A model generated the notes under the pieces. That model saw only the letters and a program-made list of their open reading frames with translations, ran no database searches and was not told the DNA's origin. The position numbers and the translations under genes were made by a program. 64,000 nucleotides of DNA from Strigamia acuminata (taxonomy: Eukaryota > Arthropoda > Chilopoda > Geophilomorpha > Linotaeniidae), in assembly GCA_949358305.1 (NCBI GenBank), contig OX442314.1:5273087-5337086 (forward strand), read 5' to 3'. Each line of letters starts with the position of its first letter. Positions within the stretch are counted from its first letter, which is position 1. Positions 10,423 to 24,000 of this stretch are shown in pieces.

Positions 10423-12075
10423 TTAACGACGATTTACGAAACAGACTCTGAACCAATTAAAAGTGTTTTGAATGCAAAAATAGAACGATAGTATTGACAT
10501 TCCCAAACCTAATCCGAGAATGCTGCCGATATCGCTTAAGAATTGGGACATTGGATATTTCTGTTTCTCCTTTATGGTTTCGGTCAAACTATCAACTAAT
10601 TGAAAGCCCGCAAACGTGTAAAAAGTGATTGGTAACTTATTCCCACGAAAAATTGTTTGGTGAAACTTATTTTCGCAAGGCCGTTGACATTTGCAATGTT
10701 TTTGATTCGAGGCGTAGTTATTGAAGTACATTAGATGAGTGGTAGTAACATCTTTTGTAGTGTTGCAATCTGGTAAATTTGATGCTGTCATGTAAGGTAA
10801 TCTGAAAGGTCGTTATAACAAGTAATTAAGAAATAGATGACTATAAATGTGGCAATAAATAAAAATGAATGGAAAACAAGCAAACATAGATGTTTGGATT
10901 AGGGTTTCTCAAAATCGGGACTTTTGGAAAAACCGGTATTTCGGTATTCAATATTCAAAAAACCGGTAGACCGGTATTTTTCGATAATTAAGTAAAATAA
11001 AATAGCTAATGTAAAATACTTTTATTTTAATCGTAATGTTTTAATTGTAATTTTTGTTTATTTTTATTTAAATGTTATTTTCAATGGGTTGTAGAAGTTT
11101 GATGAATGTGGGATTGTTTTGTTATCACTATCAGGTGTTGGTTTTATTAGTTGAAATTAAGAATTCTTTTTTTTTAAATTCTCATTTTTAAGTTAAAACA
11201 CTCGGTAAATTCTCATTTGGAAGTTAAAACACTCGGTAAATTCTCATTTGGAAGTTAAAAAATCAATAAATTCTCATTAAAAAATTGATAATTTTCATTT
11301 TTAAGTTAAAAAATCGATAAATTTTTGTTTTAATGTGAAAAAAATCAATTAATTTCTAATTTTTACTTATAAAAATCAATAAATTCCTAATTTTTACTTA
11401 TAAAAATCAATAAATTCACATTTTTAAGTTAAAAAATCAATAAATTCAAATTTTTAAGTTAAAAAATCAATAACTTTGCATTTTAATGTTTAAAAAAATC
11501 TCATTCAACGTGTGTTATAAATGTCACTATTGTAGTGACACCTAACGGAAAAAACCGGTACCAATATCGAATTAAAGACGGTATTCGGTATTCGGTATTT
11601 TCTTGACAAATACCGGTTTTTGATACCGGTATTTACCGGTAGAGAAACCTAGTTTGGATGGATATAAACATTCATGGCAAATCACCAAATCAGCATTGAG
11701 ATGTGAATAAAATAAAATGTGCAATAAAATTGCCTATACTCAAAACCACTCCAAGGTTGATGTATTTCCCGAGCCGTATCACTGGTGTACTGGCACAAAA
11801 AGTAGCTCACAACTCCATATTTGTAAAAAAAGTCCAGACATGTGATTGATTACCAACATTGTCAAAGGTACAGAACTACTTTTCCGCGTAGTAGAACACT
11901 GTACACAGCTAGGCGTGAACAGGCAGAAATACATCAACCTTGGAGTGGTTTTGAGTATAGTATACCTGCAGTTCATGCTTCTAAATAAATTGTTTTGTAT
12001 ACAAGCATTTTTACACATCAAATATGTAGTTTTGTTATCTTCACATGGATTGCGCTTTGTATTTCTTTGTATAGT
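10423..12075 (-). CDS. DEG/ENaC exons 10 and 11 (end of domain 2)
   Basis: Exon 10 (11966-12075) follows ATAAAACAG, encodes PCEDNKTTYLMCKNAC...NC and ends in a split Arg codon before GTATAC. This matches exon 5 in length and phase. Exon 11 (10423-10801) follows TTTCAG, begins LPYMTASNLPDC, and includes CKCQRPCENKF and TM2 with DIGSILGLGLGMSIL. It ends RR plus TAA, with a C-terminal tail of about 14 residues. The Glu that usually follows the filter helix in TM2 (SLPEI in domain 1) is replaced here (SFYFC). Confidence 0.85.
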
Positions 12076-15000
12076 CTGTTTTATAAAATAAAGTTCAGTA
12101 TACATTACACATGACGTACCGTATTTTTGGTATACAGGGGGGAAGAAAAGTCTGTTCCCTTCAAATTTTTCCTGAGAAATTGCATCTACTGTAGGTCAAC
12201 TTTGATGAAGCGATTGTATAGGAATTGGGTGAGAGCAATCCAATGATGTCATCAAATTTGACCTTGAAGGCCATTTTCAAGGTTATTCACTTGCTAACTT
12301 CTAAACCAATCACATTAGAGGAAAATTTTCAATTACAAAGTTGTAGATCACCATCAAATTAGACTATCCAATTTATCTTAGTCATCTTCAGTTAAATGAT
12401 TTCTTTTTAAAAAGGAAACAAATCAGAAAAAAAATCAGCAAATGGAAATTTTTTATTCTTGTAAAAAAAAATTCTTGAGGCATTAAAAAAAGATAGTGAT
12501 TTTTCTTCTGTACTTGCACAATAATGCACATTTGAATACATTTATTGAAGTAATTCAGTATTTTTGTAGTAGAAATTTAATTTTTGTCTCAATGGCTGAC
12601 TTTATTTCAGCTGATTTGTTTTCATTTTAATAACAAAAACATTTAACTTAAATTGACTAAGATAAATTGGCTAGTATTAATTTGATGGTGCTCTACAACT
12701 TTGCAATTGGAAATTTTGTTCTATCCTGATTGGTTTAGAAGTTAGCAAGTGAATGACCTTGAAAATGACCTTCAAGGTCAAATTTGATGACATCATTGGA
12801 TTACTCTCACCCAACTTCCTATATGATCGCTTCATCAAAGGTAGCCTAGATTGTTGCGGCTGCAACTCGAATTGTAATATTGGACAAATAAAAGTTACTT
12901 TGAATTCTCGATGTTTCCGAAATTGGGCTGATTCTTGAAGATGACAAATAAAGCACACGTTCACACGGATTTACATTTGACAGTAATTAATTTATTCAAA
13001 AACGGAAATAGGTAATGTTCTATTCCCTACCCTTAACTCTAACAATAAATCATCCCAGTACAGAGTGGGTCACCGAAGTGACTTTCTGGTGGCCAAACAT
13101 GGCGCCACCTACAATTCCCCCTAAATGTTGACTTCTACAGGAACTCCAGTTTCCACAGTCCCCCCCTCCCGGGGACGTTCCAACTCGTTTTCAATCTCCA
13201 GTGGACACAGTCGTTGTATCGGTCGGCGAAGCTTGGTTCAGTTGGGAAGCTGTAACTCACAAGATCTAATTAATCCGTCGCGACCGACTTTTACGTCGGT
13301 TATTCTTCCTATTTTCCAAGTAAGTCTTGGCTGATTTTGATCTTCAATCAGAGCCAAGTCGCCCACTCGAAACTTTGCGTCGCTCGAATTTCCCCTTTGT
13401 TGTCGCAGCTCGACGAGGTACTCATGCGTCCACCTCTTCCAGAAGTGGGCAATAATCGTCTGGCGTTGTTTCCAAATTCGTAAAATCTGGGCCTGTGTCT
13501 CCGGTCGATCTACAGTGCTAGGGACGTTAGGTAAACTTATTAGACGCTTTTCCACAAGAAAATGTGCGGGTGTGAGTGGATCTGGTTCCGTTGGACTATC
13601 GTAGACATATGTCAACGGCCGTGAGTTTATCACAGCCTCCACTTCGACCAACACAGTCAAAAGTCCCTCGTAGCTTAGGGACGTGCGACCGATTGTTTTC
13701 TTTAAAGCGATTTTCACCGACCGCACCATGCGTTCCCAAAAACCGCCCCACCACGGCGCGGTCTCGACGATGAACTTCCACGTAATTCTTCGCACGTCTA
13801 GAAACTGTCGAAATCGACCCACCAACACTTCGTTTAAAAACACACTTAATTCACGGTCAGCTCTTTTAAAAGTTTTTGCGTTATCTGAGTAAATGGTCGT
13901 TGGTATTCCTCTTCTGCCGACAAACCGCTTAAACGTATCCACAAATCGATCCGTCGACAAATTCGAAAGTATTTCTAAGTGTACGGCTCTCGTGACCGCG
14001 CACGTAAACAATGCGATATAAAGTTTTTCACCTTGATTGGAATACAGTGGCCCTGCAAAATCCACGCCACTTGTCTCGAATGGTGCACTCGGTGTTATGC
14101 GGTCGAGTGGTAACAGTCCCCATCGTTCCTTCGCCAATCGTCCCTGCATTTTTTGACAGAGTACGCATTTACTCAGTACCGCCTTGATTGTCTTTCTGGC
14201 TCGTGGTATCCAGAATCGTTCACGAAAACTGCTGAGTGTGTCTGCCAGTCCTCCGTGCATTGTTCGTTCGTGCTCTTCTGTAATAATCAATTTTGTTATA
14301 CAGGGTGGAACAAAAGTCTGTTCCCCTCGAATATTTCCTGAGCAATTGCATCTAGGCCAACTTTGATGAAGCGATCATACAGGAAGTTGGGTGAGAGCAA
14401 TCCAATGATGGCGTCAAATTTGACCTTGGAGGCCATTTTCAAGGTTATTCACTTGCTAACTTCTAAACCAATCAGGTTAGAGCAAAAAAGTCAATTACAA
14501 AGTTGAAGAGCACCATTTGTTTAGTCAATATCCACTTTTAAATCTTATTGTTACCTTTTCTTATCTTGTGAAAAAAGTGAAAACATAAATTTCAAAACTT
14601 CCTCAGTTACTAGAAAAAAATCAAATCAAATCAAATTGAAGTTTTCTTTAACTTCTGTATTAGAATAATGAGGATAAGGAAAGGATAATTAGTCCAGTAT
14701 TTGCTCAATGTGCCGACCACCAGCACCAAGACACAATTCTGCTCGGTTTTGTGTAGATTTGTACACTGCATCGATTGTTTGTGGTGTGATTCCAGCACAT
14801 GCTGCTGTTATTCGATCTTTGATTTCATCTATAGATGCTGGCTGAGTTTTGTAGACAACATCTTTTACATGACCCTAAAGAAAGAAGTCTAATGGTGTTA
14901 GGTCAGGAGATCTTGGTGGCCATGCTATTGGCCCTCCTCGTCCAATCCAATGAACTCCAAATAAGGCATTTAAATGCTGACGAGAAGCAAGTGCGAAATG

Positions 15001-18000
15001 TGGAGGGGCACCGTCATGTTGATACCACATTTGACGTGCCGAGGCCAGTGGTAAGTTGTCAACATACTCCTCAACTGTATTTGTCAAGATGAGATCACAA
15101 TAACGCTGGCCTGTTAAAGTGCCATTGAAGAACACAGGACCAATGATTTCTTTGTTGTAGATTCCACACCACACATTACAGCGCCAATTTACTTGGTGTG
15201 CTACTTGGCGTAACCATCTAGGATTTTCTGAAGCCCAATAATGGAGATTGTGTCTGTTGACAGTTCCATTGCGTGAGAATTGGGCCTCGTCTGACCACAA
15301 GACTTTTTGAGGAAACAGTTCATCATTATCAGTTTGGGTTAGGAACCAGTCACAATACTCTGCTCGAGTATTGAAATCAGTTCCATGAAGTTCTTGGTGG
15401 CAGTGTAAATGGTATGGATGGAAATGATTGGTATGCAGTACTCTTAACACAGATGTATGGGCACAACCAACATCATTAGCAATTGCTCTGCTGCTGAGAT
15501 GTGGGTTTGCTCCTACTGCTGCCAGAATTGTTGTGCTCATGTCATCATTTGTCACTGTTCTTGGCCGACCTTGTCGAGGACGTGACTGTACACTTCCCGT
15601 TTCCCGGAATCTCTGAACAATTGATCGAAGTGTTCGTGGTACTGGATGACGTCGATTTGGATATTTTGCACTGTACAACCTAGTTGCGGCTGCACCATCT
15701 TCATTTGCTGCACCATAGCAGAACATCATGTCTACCATTTCTTGGTTTGTGTATTCTGACATAATGTCTGAAATTTGGATCTGGAAATTTTTTGAGTTTT
15801 TCTGGGAAATGAACGTGAGAACTTTGTACTGAAAAGCAAGCACTTATTAGGATCAGCTTGTAATGAATCGCGTTTCTAAGATTAAATTAGACACGTTTTG
15901 AAATGCAGTATCTCAGGAGCCTGGTTTGAGTACCTGCCCGGCAGTCAATGTACACCGGAAGTTGGTGGCATACACTCCAAATACCTCTAGTCTTTACACA
16001 ATTTTATTTTTTACCGGGCCTTACCAAGCCTTAAAAATGGAGACAGAAATGTTGAAACCAAAGAAATTTGGAAATTGACGCGTACTGACCAAGCAAATGC
16101 AAGGCAGCACGCCCGAAAAGAAACTAGACACGGAAATAATGGCTACATAAATCTTGCCCGGTTCTGAGGCACACGTCACGTTGCTAAAATAAACAAAGGG
16201 AGAAAACAAAGGAATTCAAATGGAATAAAAACGAACGAAATGCGTATTCAAATGTGGTGAAAATGGAAAAAACTCAGTGGTCAGGAAATTGGTCCACACT
16301 GAGCAATGGGAAAGCAAAATATCAGCTCCCAAGTGAATTATGCAGGCTTGTGAGAATACCGGCTAGTTAAAGCTCTTACACATTCAAAGCTCAAAGCACA
16401 ACTGACTTGAAAAAGGAAAAAGAGGTGAGAGCTAAACTTGGTCCAGAATAGACTGGGCCAAGCTTAACCAATCACGGAAAGGTCAGGAAACCAATCAAAT
16501 GCATCGGTGCATACCAAATGGGTATGACTCATGACGATGCATTGAAGGTTTAGAAATATGCAAAACAAAACATAGAGAAAAGAAAGTAAACCAGGAAAGA
16601 AAGGTCGAAATTGAAACAAAATAAGAAAAAGTTAGGAGAAACTAACATAACAAACTTCAACACAAAATAAGGTAGGACTAGGAATTAGGTTTAATGAACG
16701 AACAAAACAAACAATGCACGAATTATGCCAACAAAACAATTGGAAACACAGGGGAAAAAGCGCGTAGAACTCGTGCGCGTAACCCTGGACCGTGACAAGC
16801 TGAACTGACAGTTAAGTTTTTATGTTCAGTTAACATGCTTAGTTTCTGATTTTTTTTTGTCAAATTTTTTTTTGAGTTTTGAAATTTATATTTTCACTTT
16901 TTTCACATGATAAGATAAGGTAACAATAAGATTTAAAAGTGGATATTGACTAAACAAATGGTGCTCTTCAACTTTGTAATTGACTTTTTTGCTCTAACCT
17001 GATTGGTTTGGAAGTTAGCAAGTGAATAACCTTGAAAATGGCCTTCAAGGTCAAATTTGATGCCATCATTGGATTGCTCTCACTCAACTTCCTATATGAT
17101 CGCTTCATCAAAGTTGGCCTAGATGCAATTGCTCAGGAAATATTTGAGGGGAACAGACTTTTGTTCCACCCTGTATAATTGTTACACGGTAAAATGTATG
17201 GCTCTCGGATGTCGCGTTCAATTTCTGCTAGTGCCCATCTGTGTGTTGCACGCATCACTTCGTCTTCGTCTATCGTCGGGGAAAATTGCAACAGCAGTGA
17301 GGTTTTTTCTACGAGTTCTCCTTTCTGTAGACACTTTAGCTCTCAATGAAAATAAAAGTTTTGTAAGTATTTTATCCAGTATCTCTCTCCTTTTTCAATC
17401 TCGTCTCCGCTCAATTCTCCCGTGATTTTATCTTCACTTCGCAAGTTTTTAACAAACCGTAATACCCAAGCAGTCGTTCTCTTTAATTTCGACCATCGAC
17501 TGAACCTTGTGTAGTCAATTATCTGGATTTGTTCATTTATCGTGTTCACTTGGACTTCTTCGTTCGTATCCGTTGTTCTCACAATGTCAGTTTCAGTTGG
17601 CCAATTCGAATCGTCGCCACTCAACCACTGCGGTCCTTTCTGCCAAAAATCACTATTGGTTAGTTCTTGTACCGTTACGCCTCGTGTTAGTAGGTCGGCC
17701 GGATTCTCCTTGCCCGGGCAGTGGCGCCAGCAGTTGGTGTTTACTGTTTCCCCGATTTCTTTTACGCGATTGAATACAAATGTGACTGGACGATTCTTTG
17801 TTTCTCGTAACCAATGTAGCACTATTTTCGAATCGGTCCAAATTGTTACATTGTCGCATCCGATTGTCGACTGCAGCGTCGGCACAAGTCGGGCTGCCAG
17901 CAATGCTCCCATCAGTTCTAATTTAGGAAGGGTTAGTTCCTTTAGCGGTGCTACTCTGCATTTAGAAACGATAAAAGTAATGTTAATTGCACTTGTTTTC

Positions 18001-21000
18001 GAGTCCAGGACTCGAGCATAAGCTACTACGCCGTATGCCCGAGGACTAGCGTCGCAGAATATGTGTATTTCTTTTTTTACATCAATTCCTCCCCAGTTTA
18101 ATAAATTTCGCGGAATTTTTAAATCATTTAGATATGTTATCTGAGCACACCATTCTTCCCAAGTTTTTTTCACATATTCTGGGATTTTCTCGTCCCATCC
18201 AACCCCAAGTTTCCATAATTCTTGAAATAAAATTTTAGCAGTGACCACAAAGGGATGAGCAAATCCCAATGGGTCGAAAATCATAGCTGTTGTTCTAATA
18301 ATTGATCGTTTTGTGTATTTCGTTAATTCGACCCCGTTAATTAATTCAGTAATATCTAAACTTAATTCATCGGTTCTTGTGTTCCATCCCACCCCCAAAA
18401 CTTTAGTCTCTTGTTGAGAGAGCGATTCTTCACAAGTCGGGTCATCAGTTACAATTATTTTTCTCAGTTCTTCACAATTGGTCTTCCATTTTGTCAGTCT
18501 CATACCCGCCTTTCTCAGGATCTCACAACTTTCACGGTACAGTTTTATAGCGGTCTTTAATTTGTTTATACTTGAAACGAGGTCGTCTACATACCGCTCG
18601 TCTTCCAATCGCTTACACGTTTCCGGATATTCTTCCTTAAAGTCCTCGACATGATGATCGATGGTGGCCGAGAGGAGAAAAGGGCTGGGAGATGTGCCGA
18701 ACGGTACTCGGGTTTGTCTGAGTTCTCTTATCTTCGCCGGTTCGGTTCCATTCCAGTTTTCCTCGAGCCAAAGAAATCTCATGACATCGCGTTCCTTTTT
18801 CTTCAGATGGATGCGATGGAAAGCTTTTTCAATATCCGCGATGGCAGCGATGATTCCTGTTCTAAATTTAAGAATCACGTTTAGTAATTTTGGCAGTAAG
18901 TTCGGTCCTTTGTATAAACAGTCATTCAACGAGAAGCATCCTTTCGCGTGTGATGATGCATCGTACACAATTCTGAGCTTGGTCGTCGCTCTTGTCTCGT
19001 CGATCACGGGTCTGTGTGGAATGTAATAAATTGGATTATTTTCTTCGGTTTCTTGTGGTACTTCCTCGACAATTCCAGTTCTAAGTTGTTCCGTGATAAC
19101 TTCTTTGTATTGTAAATACAGCTTCGGCTTTTTCCTAAATCGGTTGACCAAACTCCAAAATCTTTTTAATGCTGGCTGTCGGTTGTCGTCCAGTTCTTTT
19201 GCGTTTAGCTTCCACGGCAATTCGACTTCGTAGTGATCTTGTACCCATTCGATGCTTTCCTTGAATCGTTTTAACGTTTGTTCTTCGTCCTCGTTTCGTT
19301 CTACGGTTTCGTGTTTAATTCCAATCGATTCAAGACTCCAAAATTTTTCCAAAAGTTCATTAGTATTATCAATTACGAGGACTTTGTTTACCCGTACGAG
19401 CGCCGATACTGTCGCTTCATTCTCCCCAGATGAGCCGTGTAGCGTCCAACCGAAAATTGTTTCGACCGCCATCAAATTTTCTTCAAGTCGGTGTTGTTTT
19501 CCGGTTGTCACCTTCCAAAAGTTGTCTACACCGATCAGAATTGAAACGTCGTCGTCCATTCGTACGCTGTTGTTGTCTGCTAGTTTGATGTCGTATTTCT
19601 TTCGCTTATTTATTATTCCTTGATCGGTTTTGCCCTTCAACGCTGGTGTGATCCACGGAGTCTCCAATGCCTCGATTTCTAAACTACAAGCAATGTTATC
19701 GCAATTATTTATCAACAGTTTCACTCGATTCCTCTTCGTAATTGTTGGGTCTGTCGCTCCGAATGTTAACAATGCGAGGTTTTGTTCACCAACTCTTTCT
19801 AAGTTAAGTTCTCGAGACAATTTCTCCGTAATAAATGTCCTTTGAGACCCGCCGTCCAAAAAACACTGCACTTTACGCTTTTTCGATTGTCCACACGCAT
19901 CCACAACGACCACTTGCAAATACAATACAGATACCGGTTGTTCTTGTTCCAAAACGGCTGATGAAATGCGAGTGACTTCCTCCGTAGTTTTCTTCTCTTC
20001 GGCGTCGCACAGGTAAGTGTGGTGGTTCTTTTCGCATTTCTTGCATCGAAATCTGGTTTTGCATTTGAAAGCAATGTGTCCCTCCTTGAGACAACGGTAA
20101 CACCTCCGAGACTTCATACACGCAGCTTTACGTTCGGTCAGAGTCAGCGGACAGTCTGGGCTCGTGTGTTCTTCTTTTTGGCAAAACGTGCATTTGTACG
20201 TAATCGCTGCCAACGCTGAGGCGGAACCAAGTGTGTTAGTTTTTGTATTTATTTTCTTATTTACCTCTTCTTGTTTTCTCGTAATCGCTTCTTTCTTCTC
20301 GATCAAGTTGTTTTTCTCACTCATCGCTTTCGTCCTCTCGCGCATTTCGATTTCGAATCGGAAAAACTTCAAAAAATCTGTCATCGACCATGGTAATTCG
20401 CCCCTGGATCTGGAGAAGTCGTGTTGCATCGAATCTGGCGTCGCACGAGTTAAAATTGGGCCCAAAAGTGCCCCAAACGTTGATGCATCTACTCCTAAAT
20501 TTCCTAAACTTGTTATGTGGAGGTCGCAATAATCATAAAGTTCTCGAAGTGCGACAACGTCGTCTGCATTTTTCACGGGCTTCACCTCGAGGAATTTTTG
20601 CATGTGTGCATTTATAATCAGGTCCGGCTTACCAAATCTACTTGCCAACAAAACGACCGCACTGTCGTAATTCTCGTCTGTTACCGTGTGTGGAAACTGG
20701 CGGTTTCCAAAGTGAAATAATTTAGTTGAGTGTTTTGACCACCGTGGCACAAGTGAAAACTTACTTGTGACCCGGATTAAATGTATTCTTGGAATTTAAG
20801 GATTAACTTAATCCTCTTGTTTTATATATCTAAAATTTTGAATAAAAAACTCACTGTCTTTTCAAATGTAACCTTGTCTACATCGTTTCTTTGAGTCTAC
20901 AACAAACTTCGATCCGAATCCGACTCCATCCGTCGTTTTAACAAGTTTTAGGAGTGTTTCATTTATACAAGTTGCTCGTGCAACGTCTCACCGTGAGTCC

Positions 21001-24000
21001 ACTTATCGCATTGGCGGCCAATCCTTCGACCAACGACCGTAAATACACGAACTTCGCCGTTTTGGGAAGCGAAATGTTATTATGCACGCTCAACTGGAAG
21101 TCTCCTTAGAACTGAGTCCACGTTTCGGGTGTTCCCTTAAATTTGACAATTTCCAGCTTCGGCAATTTCATGCTTGTGCATTGTTGGCCTCCGACTGGCG
21201 TATTAACGAGAACGGGATTAATAGGTGGCAAATTAGGATTTGGTACTTGCGTTTTCAGTTGTGTGATTTCTTTCAAAGCCAGTTCCAACGTGACTTTTGC
21301 TGCTACCAATTCGTCTTGAAACTCCTCGGCTGCGATAGTGTCGTCTGCGACCTCGTCAATTTCGGTGATTGCGTCGGCCACCAAAATGTCCAGTTTTTCG
21401 ATCTTTGGTCCCTTTAAAAGTAACTGTGCTTGTATGCACAAAAGCTTTACTTCATTTACCGGATCTTGCTTCAGCTCATTCTGTTAGATTTAATTGTTGT
21501 AAATTATCATTTGTTTGACGTTTTATCCAAGTTTGTAATGTTTGCGACACGTTATGCGCGTGTCATTCTATTATTGTAAAAACTTTTTCTGAAGAGTAAA
21601 GACGTGTTTTTCTGTTCCGTTAACGTGTGATCTTTTAATTCGATTTGGACATTCGAAATACAACAAGTGGTAGCAGAGGGTGGTTTTCTTCGAAGAGAAG
21701 CTCTACACGGCACTCCGACGATATTTTCGAGTGTTTCTGCAAGTACGAAGGAGAAACGTGACGGAATCGAACGTAACGAAAATCGAACGTTGTGAAAAAT
21801 GGCGGATTCGATCTCGGGCGGTTCGTTAAATCGAATTGAACTTTTGAAACCAAACAACTACTTCATCTGGCAGTTCAAGGTAAAGACTTTATTGGCTGCA
21901 AAGAGCTTAACAAAAATGATAACGGAGCCAGCAGAAGTAAAGCCAAACCAAGGCGATGCAGATTATGCAAATAAACTCGTCAAGTACGACGAATGGGCGA
22001 AAAAGAACAACGAGGCGCTCGGCATCATCATTTTAACAATGTCGGATGAGGAAGCAGCGAACTGCATGAATATGACCGAAGCAAAAGCGGTGTGGGATGC
22101 TTTAAAAGCATTATATGCCGGTGCGACCGAGGAGCAGCAAATCGACGCGGCAACTGAACTGGCGGAATTGCGCATGAAAAATGACGAAAACGTGGACAGC
22201 TACTTGAACAGAGCCAAGTCCATTCAAGCCAGATCTAAAGCAGTTGGTCGAGACGTGAAAAATCGTGAGTTGATGTTATTTGTTACACGCGGACTTTTGC
22301 AAAAACACGAGCATATCGCGAGGAATTTCCGAACGAATGCAACGGCGACAATTGAAGAGTTGCGGCGGGCGTTGAAACTAGAAGAGCAACACTCAATATT
22401 CCGAACGAGGGGACCAGCAATGGAAAACACAACAATGGCATTTCGGGCGCAAGTTGGCAAGAACTCTGGCGGCAAAAAGTTGAAAGGTGGGATTAAAATA
22501 GTATGTTACGAGTGTGGCAAAAGCGGCCATATTGCCAAAAATTGTTGGCAGCGCTATCCTGAGAAGCGACCAGCACAGGCAGCGCAACGAACCAAAGAAA
22601 CGGCAAAAATTGCGCAAGTGGAGGAAGCAACAATACAGCATGCGCTCATTGTTGATTTGGAGAACGAGGACCACATTGATGATTGGATTTTGGATTCGGG
22701 CGCTTCTGCACATATGTCAAGTAAACGTGGATTGTTCAGTTCATTTGTTGAAATGGAAACAATAGTCACGACAGCAAAGAAAGGAGTGAAGCTCATTTCT
22801 ACAGGAAAGGGCAACGTGATTTTAAATTGCCAATTGGATGGAGGACAGACAATGAAGATTTTGTTGATGGATGTGCTATTTATTCCAGAACTAAAGGGGA
22901 ATTTGATGTCAGTTCCACGTTTGACGGCGAAAAATTACGGAATTTTCTTCAAAGGAAATTGGGCAGACATAAAGAGCCCAAATGGAGAAACAATTGCTAA
23001 AGGAATAAGAGATGGGAACATGTACCTGTTGCAGTTAACAAAAGAAGAACAGGTGAATGCAGTAACCACGACAACCAAGGAATCGAAGGAATTATGGCAT
23101 AAACGCTTGTGTCATATGAGCGAGCAGACGATGGATAAAATGACCAAAAAGGAAATGGTTCACGGTTTGGAGTACGTAGATGCACAATTGGAAAAATGCA
23201 CGGCATGCATTTTGGGCAAGATGACCAGAAGTCCCTACAAGAAAATCAAGGAAAAACAATCAAACGAGATTTTACAATTGGTGCATGCAGATCTAATAGG
23301 ACCGATTCAGGTTTCATCTTTGGCGGGAAGCAAATACGCATTAATAATGACGGAAGATTTCACACGCAAGAAATTCGTTTATTTCTTAAAGGAAAAATCG
23401 CAGACATTTGAGTTTTTTAAAACGTTTAAGGCGATGACAGAGAAACAAACTGGACAAAAATTGAAAAAATTCAGAAGTGACAATGGAGGCGAGTTTGTGA
23501 ACGCGAATTTCAAACATTTTTTCAATGAAGAGGGCATAATCCACGAACTGACAGTGCCATTTAATCCGTCCAGCAACGGAATTTCGGAACGGACGAATCG
23601 AACGCTCGTGGAGGCGACGCGGACATTACTGCTGGAATCAGGGTTACCATTGAGTTTTTGGGCAGAGGCTTTAGCCACGTCGGTGTACGTGAAGAATCGC
23701 TCTTTGACCAAACCAAACGGGGATCTAGTACCGGAGGAGATGTGGACGAAACGCAAGCAAGCAATAAATTTTTTGAGAAATTTTGGATGCGAGGCTTTCC
23801 TGCACGTCCCAGCAGAAAAACGGCAAAAACTCGACCAAAAGGCGAAACATGGGATTTTTATTGGCTATTCGGTTGATAGAAAAGCGTACAGAGTCTACGT
23901 TCCGGATGACAAGAAGGTACAAGAAGGAAGAACAGTTATATTTAACGAGAAAATTCGGGGAGCGGACATTTTTAGTTTAAACGAGAAAAATGAAAAACGA

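Noticed and set aside
11779-12105. A 108-residue continuous minus-strand ORF as a separate gene
   Set aside because: Only 11966-12075 is exon; the rest reads through a good GTATAC donor into intron with the inverted repeat.
15900-16810. A solo LTR inside the mariner, suggested by CCGGCAG-rich start and a CCGTGACA end
   Set aside because: No target duplication and no second copy in the window could be found; left as unexplained sequence.
13576-20219. Plus-strand ORFs across the BEL/Pao pol
   Set aside because: All are antisense shadows of the minus-strand polyprotein with no recognisable domains.
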